From DATCYZ01 sp036526195 (GTDB lineage Bacteria > Pseudomonadota > Gammaproteobacteria > Burkholderiales > SG8-39), in contig DATCYZ010000057.1 of NCBI GenBank assembly GCA_036526195.1, positions 1 through 46,607 of the forward strand: a stretch of DNA of 46,607 bases, read 5' to 3'. Shown here one piece after another: positions 7,496-14,997 of the stretch. The translations under genes and the position numbers were made by a program. Within the stretch, counting starts at the first letter, position 1, and each line of letters opens with the position of its first letter. The notes below the pieces were generated by a model. It was given only the letters and a program-made list of their open reading frames with translations. It was not told where the DNA came from and ran no database searches.

Positions 7496-8634
7496 AGCCG
7501 GTGCGCGCGGTCGAGTTGCGCCATGCCTCGCAGCGGCGCGTCGATGCCGCGTCCGAGCGCAAGCACCTTGAACAGTTCGCCCATCTCCGCGGGCGAGAGC
7601 AGGCGGTTCGCCTCGGCGGCGAGCGGCGCGTGCCGGCGCACGTCAGCGGGGTCGGAGGCTTCGAGCAGTTCGGTGATGCCGCAATTCACAAGGAACGCCG
7701 CCTGGCTGGTGTAGCCGAGCAGCTCGAGCCCCGCGCCCTGGCCCGCCGCGGCGAGCGCGCTGAAATCCACGTGCGCAGTGATGTCCTGCAGGCCCGGCAG
7801 GTAGAACGGATCGGCGTGCGCGCGGTGGCGGTAGTGGCACATCAGCGTTCCGCCGGCGCGTTGAGGATGGTAGTACTCGTGCGCGGGAAAGCCGTAGTCG
7901 ATGATGAGCAGCGCGCCGCGCTCGAGGGCGCGGGCAGCGGCCCCGACCCAGGCCTGCCCGGCGAGCCCAATCTCGCTTTCGTAACGGGGCGCGACGTCGA
8001 TCTCGCGTGCCGCCGCGAGGATCGCGCCGCCGGCCGGCCGCTCGTTCCAGACGAGCTGGCCCTCATTGACGCACACGCCGCGCTCGCGCACGCCGGCTTC
8101 GGTCCATGCGAGGGCGTGCACCGGCATGGCATCGAGCACTTCGTTGGCGAGCATCACGCCGCGAAACCCCTGCGGCAGGCGGTCCAGCCAGCGCGGCCGG
8201 CCGCCGAGGCGCGCGCGCTGCCGGTCGGCCAGCTCTGCGCTCGGCTCGAGGATGCAGTAGGCATGTCCGCCTGCGCCGAGCCGTTCGAGTTCGTCTAGGA
8301 GCGTCTGCGCGAGCGCGCCGCTGCCGGCGCCGAACTCCAGAATGGCGTCGCCCGGTTGCAGCAGGTCCGCGACCTGCCGGGCGAGGCAGCGTCCGAACAG
8401 GCGACCGAGTTCCGGCGCGGTGACGAAATCCCCGGCGCCACCGAGCTTGGCGGCGCCGCCGGCGTAATAGCCGAGGCCGGGCGCGTAAAGCGCGCATTCC
8501 ATGAAGCGCGCGAAGCTGATCCAGTTGCCGTGCGATGCGAGTTCCGCGCCGAGCGCGTCGAGCATGCGCCGGCTGGCGTCGAGCGCTTCGGGACCTGGTT
8601 CTGGCAGGGCGGCGTTCTGGGCGGCGGCGTGCAT
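7492..8634 (-). CDS. SAM-dependent methyltransferase, MidA/NDUFAF7 family (COG1565)
   Basis: 380 residues. Signature segments: ISFARFMECALYAPGLGYY, GDFVTAPELGRLFGRCLARQ, the SAM-binding ILEFGAGSGALAQTLL, ANEVLDAMPVHAL and LLIIDYGFPAHEYYHPQRAGGTLMCHYRHR. The mitochondrial member NDUFAF7 dimethylates an arginine of complex I; the bacterial substrate is not settled. I chose ATG 8634 (MHAAAQ). An in-frame ATG at 8676 would overlap the divergent pteridine reductase start and its promoter. MidA-type gene beside pteridine reductase and ttcA is a conserved betaproteobacterial arrangement. Confidence 0.88.
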   Translation of the reverse strand: MHAAAQNAALPEPGPEALDASRRMLDALGAELASHGNWISFARFMECALYAPGLGYYAGGAAKLGGAGDFVTAPELGRLFGRCLARQVADLLQPGDAILEFGAGSGALAQTLLDELERLGAGGHAYCILEPSAELADRQRARLGGRPRWLDRLPQGFRGVMLANEVLDAMPVHALAWTEAGVRERGVCVNEGQLVWNERPAGGAILAAAREIDVAPRYESEIGLAGQAWVGAAARALERGALLIIDYGFPAHEYYHPQRAGGTLMCHYRHRAHADPFYLPGLQDITAHVDFSALAAAGQGAGLELLGYTSQAAFLVNCGITELLEASDPADVRRHAPLAAEANRLLSPAEMGELFKVLALGRGIDAPLRGMAQLDRAHRL

Positions 8635-8675
8635 CCCGGTGGATGGTGACGGGGTCCGATAAAATGTGCAATCCA

Positions 8676-9422
8676 ATGGACGAATCCCTCGAGGGCAGGA
8701 CCGCGCTGGTGACCGGCGCTGCGCGACGCGTGGGTGCGGCGATTGCGCGCCGCCTGCATGCGGCCGGGATGAACGTGCTCATCCATTTCCGCGCCTCGGC
8801 GGCGGACGCGCAGGCGCTGGAAGCGGAACTGAACGGCGTGCGGCCGGGGAGCGCGGCACGCGCGCAAGCCGACCTGCTGGACGCCGGCGCGCCGGCCTCG
8901 CTGGTCGAGGCGGCGCTCGCGCGGTTCGGGCGCCTCGACCTGCTGGTGAACAACGCCTCCGCCTTCTATCCGACGCCGATGGGCGCCGTGGCGCCCGGGC
9001 AGTGGGACGAGCTCGTCGGTTCGAACCTGCGCGCGCCGCTGTTCCTTGCGCAGGCGGCGGCGCCGCATCTGGCGCGCGGCAAGGGCGCCATCGTCAACAT
9101 CACCGATATCCACGCCGAGCGCCCGCTGAAGGATTACGTGGTCTACAGCATCGCCAAGGCGGGGCTCGCCGCGCTGACGCGTTCGCTCGCGCTCGAACTC
9201 GGCCCGGACGTGCGCGTCAACGCGGTGGCGCCGGGGGCGATCGCCTGGCCCGAGGACGGGCAGTTCCCGGGCGCGGAGCGCAAGCGCATCGTCGAGACCA
9301 CGCCGCTCGGGCGCATCGGCGCGCCCGAGGACATCGCGCGGGTGGTCGAGTTCCTCGCCCGCGCCCCCTTCGTCACCGGGCAGACGGTCGCCGCCGACGG
9401 CGGCCGCTCGGTGTTCCTCTAG
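8676..9422 (+). CDS. Pteridine reductase, short-chain dehydrogenase
   Basis: 248 residues from ATG 8676 (MDESLEGRTALVTGAARR); an in-frame ATG at 8664 is possible. Rossmann motif TGAARRVGAAIA, NNAS, then ITDIHAERPLKDYVVYSIAKAG, which contains the catalytic Y-x3-K. The ArgArg after TGAA and the NNASAFYPTP segment are typical of bacterial pteridine reductases (FolM/PTR1-like), which reduce dihydro-pterins with NADPH. A GATAAAAT -10-like box at 8658-8665 lies just upstream, so the transcript leader would be very short. The SMR gene and ttcA follow closely on the same strand. Confidence 0.86.
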   Translation: MDESLEGRTALVTGAARRVGAAIARRLHAAGMNVLIHFRASAADAQALEAELNGVRPGSAARAQADLLDAGAPASLVEAALARFGRLDLLVNNASAFYPTPMGAVAPGQWDELVGSNLRAPLFLAQAAAPHLARGKGAIVNITDIHAERPLKDYVVYSIAKAGLAALTRSLALELGPDVRVNAVAPGAIAWPEDGQFPGAERKRIVETTPLGRIGAPEDIARVVEFLARAPFVTGQTVAADGGRSVFL

Positions 9423-9433
9423 GCGGTGCCGCC

Positions 9434-9754
9434 ATGGCCTGGCTCTGGCTCGGGATCGCCGGACTGATGGAGATCGTCTGGGCGATCGGCCTGAAGTACA
9501 CCGACGGCTTCACGCGCCTCGTGCCCTCGGCGATCACGGCGGCGGCGATGATCGCGAGCGTGTGGTGCCTTGCGCTCGCGGTGCGCGCGCTGCCGATCGG
9601 CACCGCCTACGCCATCTGGACCGGTATCGGCGCGGTCGGCGTGGCGATCCTCGGCATGGTGCTGTTCGACGAGCCGCGCACGCTGGCGCGCGCGGCCTGT
9701 ATCCTGCTCATCGTCGTCGGCATCGTCGGTCTGAAGCTGGTTACCCCGAACTGA
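9434..9754 (+). CDS. sugE: SMR-family exporter, SugE/Gdx (guanidinium) subtype
   Basis: 106 residues and four hydrophobic helices. It starts MAWLWLGIAGLMEIVWAIGLKYTDGF, with the central membrane glutamate (E13) in the SugE-type context MEIVWAIGLKYT. It continues with PIGTAYAIWTGIGAVG and ends IVGLKL. These residues match the Gdx subclass (guanidinium/H+ antiport) rather than the EmrE/Qac drug exporters. No guanidine riboswitch is visible; the gene sits 11 bases after the pteridine reductase stop and 1 base before the ttcA ATG, so it is probably cotranscribed with them. Function follows family knowledge. Confidence 0.88.
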   Translation: MAWLWLGIAGLMEIVWAIGLKYTDGFTRLVPSAITAAAMIASVWCLALAVRALPIGTAYAIWTGIGAVGVAILGMVLFDEPRTLARAACILLIVVGIVGLKLVTPN

Positions 9755-9755
9755 A

Positions 9756-10640
9756 ATGAACATCGTTCACCTGCACCGCGACCCGCGTCGCGACGTCCGC
9801 GAGACCGACAAGCGCGCCAAGCGCCTGCGCCGCCTCGTCGGGCAGGCGATCGCCGACTTCAACCTGATCGAGGCGGGCGACCGGGTCATGGTCTGCCTCT
9901 CGGGCGGCAAGGACAGCTACGGCATGCTGGAAGTGCTGCTCGCGCTGCAGCAGAAGGCGCCGGTGCACTTCGAGCTGATCGCGGTGAACCTCGACCAGAA
10001 GCAGCCGAACTTCCCCGAGCAGGTGCTGCCCGGGTACCTCAGGGCGCGCGGCGTGCCGTTTCGCATCGTCGAGCAGGACACCTATTCGATCGTCAAGCGC
10101 GTCGTGCCCGAGGGCAAGACGCAGTGCGCGCTGTGCTCGCGGCTGCGGCGCGGCGTGCTGTATCGCGTGGCCGGCGAACTCGGCGCGACCAAGATCGCGC
10201 TCGGCCACCATCGCGACGACATCCTCGCGACCTTCTTCCTCAACCTCTTTTTCGGCGGCAAGCTGAAGGCGATGCCGGCCAAGCTGGTGTCCGATGACGG
10301 CCGTCACACCGTGATCCGGCCGCTCGCCTACGTGCGCGAGACCGACCTCGCAGCCTACGCGACCGAGAAGGCGTTTCCGATCATTCCCTGCACCCTGTGC
10401 GGCTCGCAGGAAAACCTGCAGCGGCGCGTGGTCGGCGACATGCTGCGCGACTGGCAGCGGCGCTTTCCGGGCCGTGTCGAGTCGATCCTGCGCGCGATGA
10501 CCGACGTGCGGCCCTCGCACCTGCTTGATCGCAGGCTGTTCGACTTCGCCAACCTGCGCCCGGGCGGCGTGCCGGACCCTGAAGGCGACACCGCCTTCGA
10601 TCCGCAGGAACTTGGCGAGCCCCTGTTTGCCGAAGACTAG
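9756..10640 (+). CDS. ttcA: tRNA 2-thiocytidine(32) synthetase TtcA
   Basis: 294 residues. The PP-loop SGGKDSYGML (about 50-59) binds ATP. CALC and CTLC supply cysteines for the Fe-S cluster and catalysis, and GHHRDDILATFFLNLFFGGKLKAMP is diagnostic. TtcA thiolates C32 of certain tRNAs in the cytoplasm. The start ATG lies one base after the sugE stop. A 15-20 residue C-terminal tail is unremarkable. Confidence 0.96.
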   Translation: MNIVHLHRDPRRDVRETDKRAKRLRRLVGQAIADFNLIEAGDRVMVCLSGGKDSYGMLEVLLALQQKAPVHFELIAVNLDQKQPNFPEQVLPGYLRARGVPFRIVEQDTYSIVKRVVPEGKTQCALCSRLRRGVLYRVAGELGATKIALGHHRDDILATFFLNLFFGGKLKAMPAKLVSDDGRHTVIRPLAYVRETDLAAYATEKAFPIIPCTLCGSQENLQRRVVGDMLRDWQRRFPGRVESILRAMTDVRPSHLLDRRLFDFANLRPGGVPDPEGDTAFDPQELGEPLFAED

Positions 10641-11426
10641 ATGATGGCGAAAAAGCGATTGCGCCTGGTCGGCGTCTCGATCCTCGCGGGGCTTGCCGCA
10701 CTCGTGCTGGCCACCGCCGGGCGAGTCGGCGCGCAGGACTGGCGCAGCGCGAGCAACGCGTCCGTCGGCAGCGCGCCGCCGCCGGCCGAAACCCCCGAGG
10801 CGGTGGTGCAGGTCTACGGCGCGCGCACCTGGGGCTGGCGCGGGGTGTTCGGCGTGCATACCTGGGTGGCGGTGAAGCCGGCGCGGGCCAATGCCTACAC
10901 CGTGTACGAGGTCATCGGTTGGCGCCTGCGCTGGGCCGACAGCGTGGTGGTGATCCGCAACCGCGAACCCGACGCGCGCTGGTACGGGTCGGCGCCCGAG
11001 TTGTACGCCGACGTGCGCGGCTCGGCCGCCGAAGTGCTCATCCCGCGCATCGAGTCGGCGGTGGCGAGCTACCCGTATGCGAAGGAATACTCGGCGTGGC
11101 CGGGCCCGAACTCGAACACCTTCACCGCATGGATCCTGCGGCTGGTGCCGGAACTCGGCGCCGACCTGCCGCCCACGGCCATCGGCAAGGATTACCTCGG
11201 CGACCACCTGATCGGTTCCGCGCCGAGCGGCAGCGGCGTGCAGGTCTCGCTTGGCGGCGTGTTCGCGCTCACCGCGAGCGCGATCGAAGGGTTCGAGGTC
11301 AACATCCTCGGGCTCACCTTCGGCATCAACCCCTTTGACCCGGCGCTCAAGCTGCCGCTCATCGGCCGGGTGGGGCCGACGCGCGCGTTTGCGCAGGGCG
11401 TCCCGGCGGCACCCGCCGCCAACTGA
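10641..11426 (+). CDS. DUF3750 family exported protein
   Basis: 261 residues. It starts at the base after the ttcA stop, so the two are coupled. The N-terminal hydrophobic stretch (about 8-31, ending GRVGAQ) is a signal peptide or anchor. The DUF3750 core is visible: VQVYGARTWGWRGVFGVHTWVAVKP, VIGWRLRW, YPYAKEYSAWPGPNSNTFTAW and GLTFGINPFDPALKLPLIGRVG. The HTW...WPGPNSNTF pattern has a conserved His and Asn/Ser reminiscent of small papain/NlpC-like folds, but no activity is known. Confidence 0.82.
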   Translation: MMAKKRLRLVGVSILAGLAALVLATAGRVGAQDWRSASNASVGSAPPPAETPEAVVQVYGARTWGWRGVFGVHTWVAVKPARANAYTVYEVIGWRLRWADSVVVIRNREPDARWYGSAPELYADVRGSAAEVLIPRIESAVASYPYAKEYSAWPGPNSNTFTAWILRLVPELGADLPPTAIGKDYLGDHLIGSAPSGSGVQVSLGGVFALTASAIEGFEVNILGLTFGINPFDPALKLPLIGRVGPTRAFAQGVPAAPAAN

Positions 11427-11431
11427 AGCAG

Positions 11432-11453
11432 AATGTTCCCGATCGGGAACATT
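11432..11453. terminator. Perfect 22-bp palindrome between convergent genes, likely bidirectional terminator
   Basis: The sequence is AATGTTCCC-GATC-GGGAACATT, a 9-bp stem with a GATC loop. It starts 5 bases after the DUF3750 stop and ends 16 bases before the stop of the convergent reductase gene. A-rich and T-rich arms flank both sides, fitting a bidirectional Rho-independent terminator, though the U-run is short. Its TCCCGATCGGGA core recurs in the hairpin after oxyR. Confidence 0.6.
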
Positions 11454-11469
11454 TCCTCCGGCCTGGCGC

Positions 11470-12624
11470 TCAGGCGAGGATCGGCGGCAGCCCCTTGGCG
11501 AGTGCCTGCTTCTGCGCGGTGGCGGCGCCGACGAGGGCGAAGCCGGTGAGGGCGCCCGCCGGATCCTCATAGCGGGCCGTCATGCCGGCGGCATCCGCCT
11601 CGATCCGCCAGCCGCCCGCCGGATCCGCCGGCGGCGAGACCACCACCGGCATCGCCGGCGTCTTCACCACCACCGGCATGGCCGGCCAGGCGAGCGGCGT
11701 CGGGGTACCGGCAAGCGTTTTCGCCAGCGCGCGCGCCGCGACCATCAGTGGCAGCACGAAGGGCAGCACGCGGCCTTCCACCTCGGCGGCGTCGCCGAGC
11801 GCGTAGACATCGGGCGCGCTCGTGCGCAGCATGCGGTCGACGACGATGCCGCGGTTGACCGCGAGGCCCGCGGCGCGGGCCAGCGCGAGGCGTGGGCGCA
11901 AGCCGATGGCCGAGAGCACGGTGTCGGCCTCGAGCACCGTGCCGTTCGCAAGCGCGACGCGCAACGCCGCGCCGTTGCGCGAAACCGCGCGGGCGGTGGT
12001 GCCCAGGTGCCAGCGCACGCCGATGGCGGAGAGCGCGTCCTGCACGCGTCGGGCGGCCTCCGGCGGCAGCAGGCGACCGAGCGCCTGCGGCGCCGGGTCG
12101 ACGAGTTCGACGCCGTAGCCTGCGCCGGCGAGGTCATTGGCGAACTCGCAGCCGATCAGTCCGGCGCCGAGCAACACCACGCGCCGTCCGGATTCCAGCG
12201 CCGTGCGAAAGCGCGCGTAATCGGCGAGGTCGTTGACCTGCAGCACCGCGTCGGCGGCGTCGCCCTCGATCGGCACCACCATCGGGTCGGCGCCGGGCGC
12301 GAGAACCAGTTGGCGCCATTCGAGCGGGCCCCCGGCGGTATGCGCGAGGCGCGCCGCGGTGTCGATCGCGTGCACCTCGGTGTTCGCCAGCACCTTCGCC
12401 CCGAGTTGCGCAGCCATGCCGGCGGCATTCGTGATCTCGAGCGCCGCGGCGGTCTTGCCCGCGGTGAGCGCGTTCGAGAGCATCGGCTTGGAGTAGAAGC
12501 CCGCCGCGTCGCGGCTCACGATCACCAGCGGGGTGTCGCGGTCGAGCTTGCGGAACTCGCGCGCCACGGTGTAGCCCGCGAGCCCGCTGCCGAGGATGAG
12601 GACCGGGGCGCCCGAACCGGCCAC
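11470..12624 (-). CDS. FAD-dependent rubredoxin reductase-like oxidoreductase
   Basis: 384 residues. Two dinucleotide-binding motifs are present: FAD site VLILGSGLAGYTVAREF (near residue 8) and NAD(P) site VVLLGAGLIGCEFANDL. The FAD-closing DVYALGDAAEV follows, and GFYSKPMLSNAL is typical of AlkT/rubredoxin-NAD+ reductases. Start is GTG 12624: GGAGG lies 8-10 bases upstream and Dps ends 2 bases before it. The longer frame upstream is antisense-free but overlaps Dps and lacks homology. Context as last gene of a rubrerythrin-rubredoxin-Dps run supports a role feeding NAD(P)H electrons to the rubredoxin. Confidence 0.85.
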   Translation of the reverse strand: MAGSGAPVLILGSGLAGYTVAREFRKLDRDTPLVIVSRDAAGFYSKPMLSNALTAGKTAAALEITNAAGMAAQLGAKVLANTEVHAIDTAARLAHTAGGPLEWRQLVLAPGADPMVVPIEGDAADAVLQVNDLADYARFRTALESGRRVVLLGAGLIGCEFANDLAGAGYGVELVDPAPQALGRLLPPEAARRVQDALSAIGVRWHLGTTARAVSRNGAALRVALANGTVLEADTVLSAIGLRPRLALARAAGLAVNRGIVVDRMLRTSAPDVYALGDAAEVEGRVLPFVLPLMVAARALAKTLAGTPTPLAWPAMPVVVKTPAMPVVVSPPADPAGGWRIEADAAGMTARYEDPAGALTGFALVGAATAQKQALAKGLPPILA

Positions 12625-12626
12625 GC

Positions 12627-13106
12627 TCAACCCTCCAGCAGGCTGCGCAGCATCCAGGCGTTCTTCTCGTGTACCTGCAGGCGCTGCGTGAGCAGATCGG
12701 CGCTCGGCTCGTCGCTTGCCTTGTCCACCTTCGGGAACACCGAGCGCGCGGTACGGGCCACGGTTTCCTGCGCGGTGATCAGCTGGCGCACCATGTCGGT
12801 GGCCTTCGGCACGCCGGTCTCGTCCGGGATCTTCGACAGCTTGGCGAACTGGGTGTACGAGCCCGGCGCCGGGTGGCCGAGGGCGCGGATGCGCTCGGCG
12901 ATCTGGTCGAGCGCGGTCCACTGCTCGGTGTACTGCTCCATGAAGAGCACGTGCAGGGTCTGGAACATCGGCCCGGTGACGTTCCAGTGGAAGTTGTGGG
13001 TCTTGAGGTACAGCGCGTAGGAATCCGCGAGCAGGCGCGAGAGCCCCTCCGCGATGGCCTTCCTGTCCTTGTCGCTGATGCCGATGTCGATCTTCGTCTT
13101 GCCCAT
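12627..13106 (-). CDS. dps: Dps family DNA-binding/ferritin-like protein
   Basis: 159 residues. The ferroxidase-site pattern of Dps is intact: THNFHWNVTGPMFQTLHVLFMEQY, then LDQIAERIRALG. Dps dodecamers oxidise Fe(II) with H2O2, store iron and shield DNA in the cytoplasm. The N-terminus is short, with few lysines (MGKTKIDIGISDKDRK). The gene lies between rubredoxin and rubredoxin reductase on the minus strand, and a GC-rich hairpin separates it from rubredoxin. Confidence 0.95.
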   Translation of the reverse strand: MGKTKIDIGISDKDRKAIAEGLSRLLADSYALYLKTHNFHWNVTGPMFQTLHVLFMEQYTEQWTALDQIAERIRALGHPAPGSYTQFAKLSKIPDETGVPKATDMVRQLITAQETVARTARSVFPKVDKASDEPSADLLTQRLQVHEKNAWMLRSLLEG

Positions 13107-13144
13107 GCCTGCCTCCTGTTGTCTGCGTTGTTGTTGCGTTCGTA

Positions 13145-13167
13145 CCCGGGGCGGCGATCGCCCCGGG
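13145..13167 (-). terminator. Strong hairpin between rubredoxin and dps
   Basis: CCCGGGGCG and CGCCCCGGG form a perfect 9-bp stem around a 5-base loop, 13 bases beyond the rubredoxin stop and 39 bases before the dps start. No U-run follows. It may be a partial terminator or an mRNA stability/processing hairpin that lets rubrerythrin-rubredoxin and dps-reductase be expressed at different levels. Confidence 0.45.
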
Positions 13168-13179
13168 ATCGTGGCGGAC

Positions 13180-13365
13180 TCAGGCCGCGACCACCTCGAC
13201 CATCTCGAAGTCCGCCTTGGCGACGCCGCACTCGGGGCAGGCCCAGTCGGCCGGGATGTCCGCCCAGCGCGTGCCGGCGGCGATGCCCTCGTCAGGCAGG
13301 CCCTTCGCTTCGTCGTAGATGAATCCGCACACCACGCACTGCCACTGTTTCAGGTCCTGTTTCAT
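13180..13365 (-). CDS. Rubredoxin
   Basis: 61 residues. The four iron ligands are in two pairs, CVVC (C10, C13) and CPEC (C43, C46). Aromatic core residues are in WQCVVCGFIYDEAKG and ADIPADWACPECGVAKADFE. A one-iron electron carrier of the cytoplasm. It lies 28 bases downstream of rubrerythrin and is likely its electron donor, since that protein lacks its own rubredoxin domain. ATG 13365 is chosen because the upstream frame is antisense to nothing recognisable and only MKQDLKQWQC gives the normal length. Confidence 0.95.
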   Translation of the reverse strand: MKQDLKQWQCVVCGFIYDEAKGLPDEGIAAGTRWADIPADWACPECGVAKADFEMVEVVAA

Positions 13366-13393
13366 GTCGGTCTCCTCGTCGGTGGGTTTCGGT

Positions 13394-13870
<477 letters not shown>

Positions 13871-13939
13871 GTGCAGACTCCGGTTGTGGTTGTGATGCAC
13901 CATTCTGGCCGGGGGGCGTAATCGCGTCCAACGCATAAA

Positions 13940-13967
13940 ATAGTGATCTATAATCGATACGTTCGAT
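13940..13967. promoter_or_regulatory. oxyR promoter and candidate OxyR (LysR-type) binding dyad
   Basis: A consensus -10 TATAAT lies at 13949-13954, 27 bases before the oxyR ATG. It overlaps ATAG-tgat-CTAT (13940-13951) and, just downstream, ATCGA-TACGT-TCGAT (13953-13967), which contains the LysR T-N11-A pattern. The region also faces the rubrerythrin start. The -10 and dyads are seen directly; OxyR binding is inferred. Confidence 0.5.
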
Positions 13968-13981
13968 AACAATCCCACGCC

Positions 13982-14890
13982 ATGGCCGCCCTGCCGACCC
14001 TGCGCCAACTGCAGTACCTCGAGGCCATCGCTGCGCAGCTGAACTTCACGCGCGCCGCCGCGTCCTGCCACGTCACCCAGTCGACGCTTTCGGCGGGCCT
14101 GAAGGAGCTCGAATCGGTGCTCGGCGCGCAACTGGTCGAGCGCGACCGGCAGCACGTGTTGATGACGCCGCTCGGCCTGGAGGTGGCGGCGCGCGGCCGC
14201 GAACTGCTCGCCGGGGCCGCGGACCTCGCCGCGCTCGGGCGCGCTGCGGCCGCGCCGATGCGCGGCCGCCTGCGCCTCGGCGTGATCCCGACGATCGCGC
14301 CCTTCCTCCTGCCGAAGCTGCTGCCGGCGCTGCGCAAACGCCATCCGGCGCTGCAACTCGCGCTGCGCGAGGACCTGACCGCGCGCCTGCTCGGGCAACT
14401 CGAGGCGGGCGAACTCGACTTCGCGCTGATCGCCTTGCCCTACGACACCGGAACCCTGCGCGTGAAGGCGCTGTTCGACGACGCGTTCCGGCTGGTGGGG
14501 CCGGCCGACGAGGCGGCGCTCGCCGGCGCGCCGCGCAAGGTCACCGCGACGCTTGCCGACCGCCTGCTGCTGCTCGAGGAAGGCCATTGCCTGCGCGCCC
14601 ATACGCTCGCCGCCTGCAAGCAGGGCGTGCCGGCCTCGCAGGGCGTCGAGGCGACCAGCCTGCTGACCCTGGTGCAGATGGTGGCCTCCGGCATGGGGCT
14701 CGCGCTGGTGCCGGAGATGGCGCTCGCGAGCGGCCTGTTGGCGGGCACCGGGCTGGCGGCGCGCCCGCTTGCCGCGCCGGTGCCGACCCGCACCGTGGCG
14801 CTCGCGGCGCGGCGCAGCAGCGCGCGCCTGGCGGATTTCGACGCGCTCGCGGCGCGGATCGCCGGCCTGGCCCCGAGTGCGGCGGGGTAG
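13982..14890 (+). CDS. oxyR: LysR-type peroxide sensor OxyR
   Basis: 302 residues. The N-terminal winged HTH is TLRQLQYLEAIAAQLNFTRAAASCHVTQSTLSAGLKELE. The regulatory domain keeps both redox cysteines of OxyR, C203 in LLLEEGHCLR and C212 in TLAACKQG, 9 residues apart as C199 and C208 are in E. coli. Peroxide converts them to a disulfide and switches the regulator on. It is divergent from rubrerythrin-rubredoxin-dps-reductase, the probable regulon. The frame ends at TAG 14888-14890, followed directly by a hairpin terminator. Confidence 0.94.
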   Translation: MAALPTLRQLQYLEAIAAQLNFTRAAASCHVTQSTLSAGLKELESVLGAQLVERDRQHVLMTPLGLEVAARGRELLAGAADLAALGRAAAAPMRGRLRLGVIPTIAPFLLPKLLPALRKRHPALQLALREDLTARLLGQLEAGELDFALIALPYDTGTLRVKALFDDAFRLVGPADEAALAGAPRKVTATLADRLLLLEEGHCLRAHTLAACKQGVPASQGVEATSLLTLVQMVASGMGLALVPEMALASGLLAGTGLAARPLAAPVPTRTVALAARRSSARLADFDALAARIAGLAPSAAG

Positions 14891-14914
14891 AAAGCTCCCG
14901 ATCGGGAACTCTTT
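14891..14914 (+). terminator. Hairpin terminator after oxyR
   Basis: AAAG...CTTT arms enclose TCCC-GATC-GGGA, with a small internal loop (C against ACT), beginning at the base after the oxyR stop. The core matches the palindrome at 11432-11453. Confidence 0.55.
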
Positions 14915-14935
14915 GGACGGAAATGCGTTTCTGTC

Positions 14936-14978
14936 TTGTCAAATTCAGTTTGACAAACTAAACTTCCGGCCCATCTTA
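14936..14978 (+). promoter_or_regulatory. Promoter with 21-bp dyad operator ahead of the HTH-aminotransferase
   Basis: A perfect inverted repeat, TTGTCAAA (14936-14943), 5-base spacer TTCAG, TTTGACAA (14949-14956), contains the consensus -35 TTGACA at 14950-14955. A weak -10 (ATCTTA, 14973-14978) follows after 17 bases, so transcription would begin about 10-15 bases before the ATG at 14998. A protein bound at the dyad would block RNA polymerase, and the HTH domain encoded directly downstream is an obvious candidate autoregulator. Confidence 0.6.
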
Positions 14979-14997
14979 GCCTGCCGATGCCCGGACC

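Noticed and set aside
9741..11570. 609-codon minus-strand frame opposite ttcA and DUF3750
   Set aside because: ttcA and DUF3750 are clearly coding on the plus strand; the antisense translation is low-complexity Arg/Ala/His with no recognisable motif.
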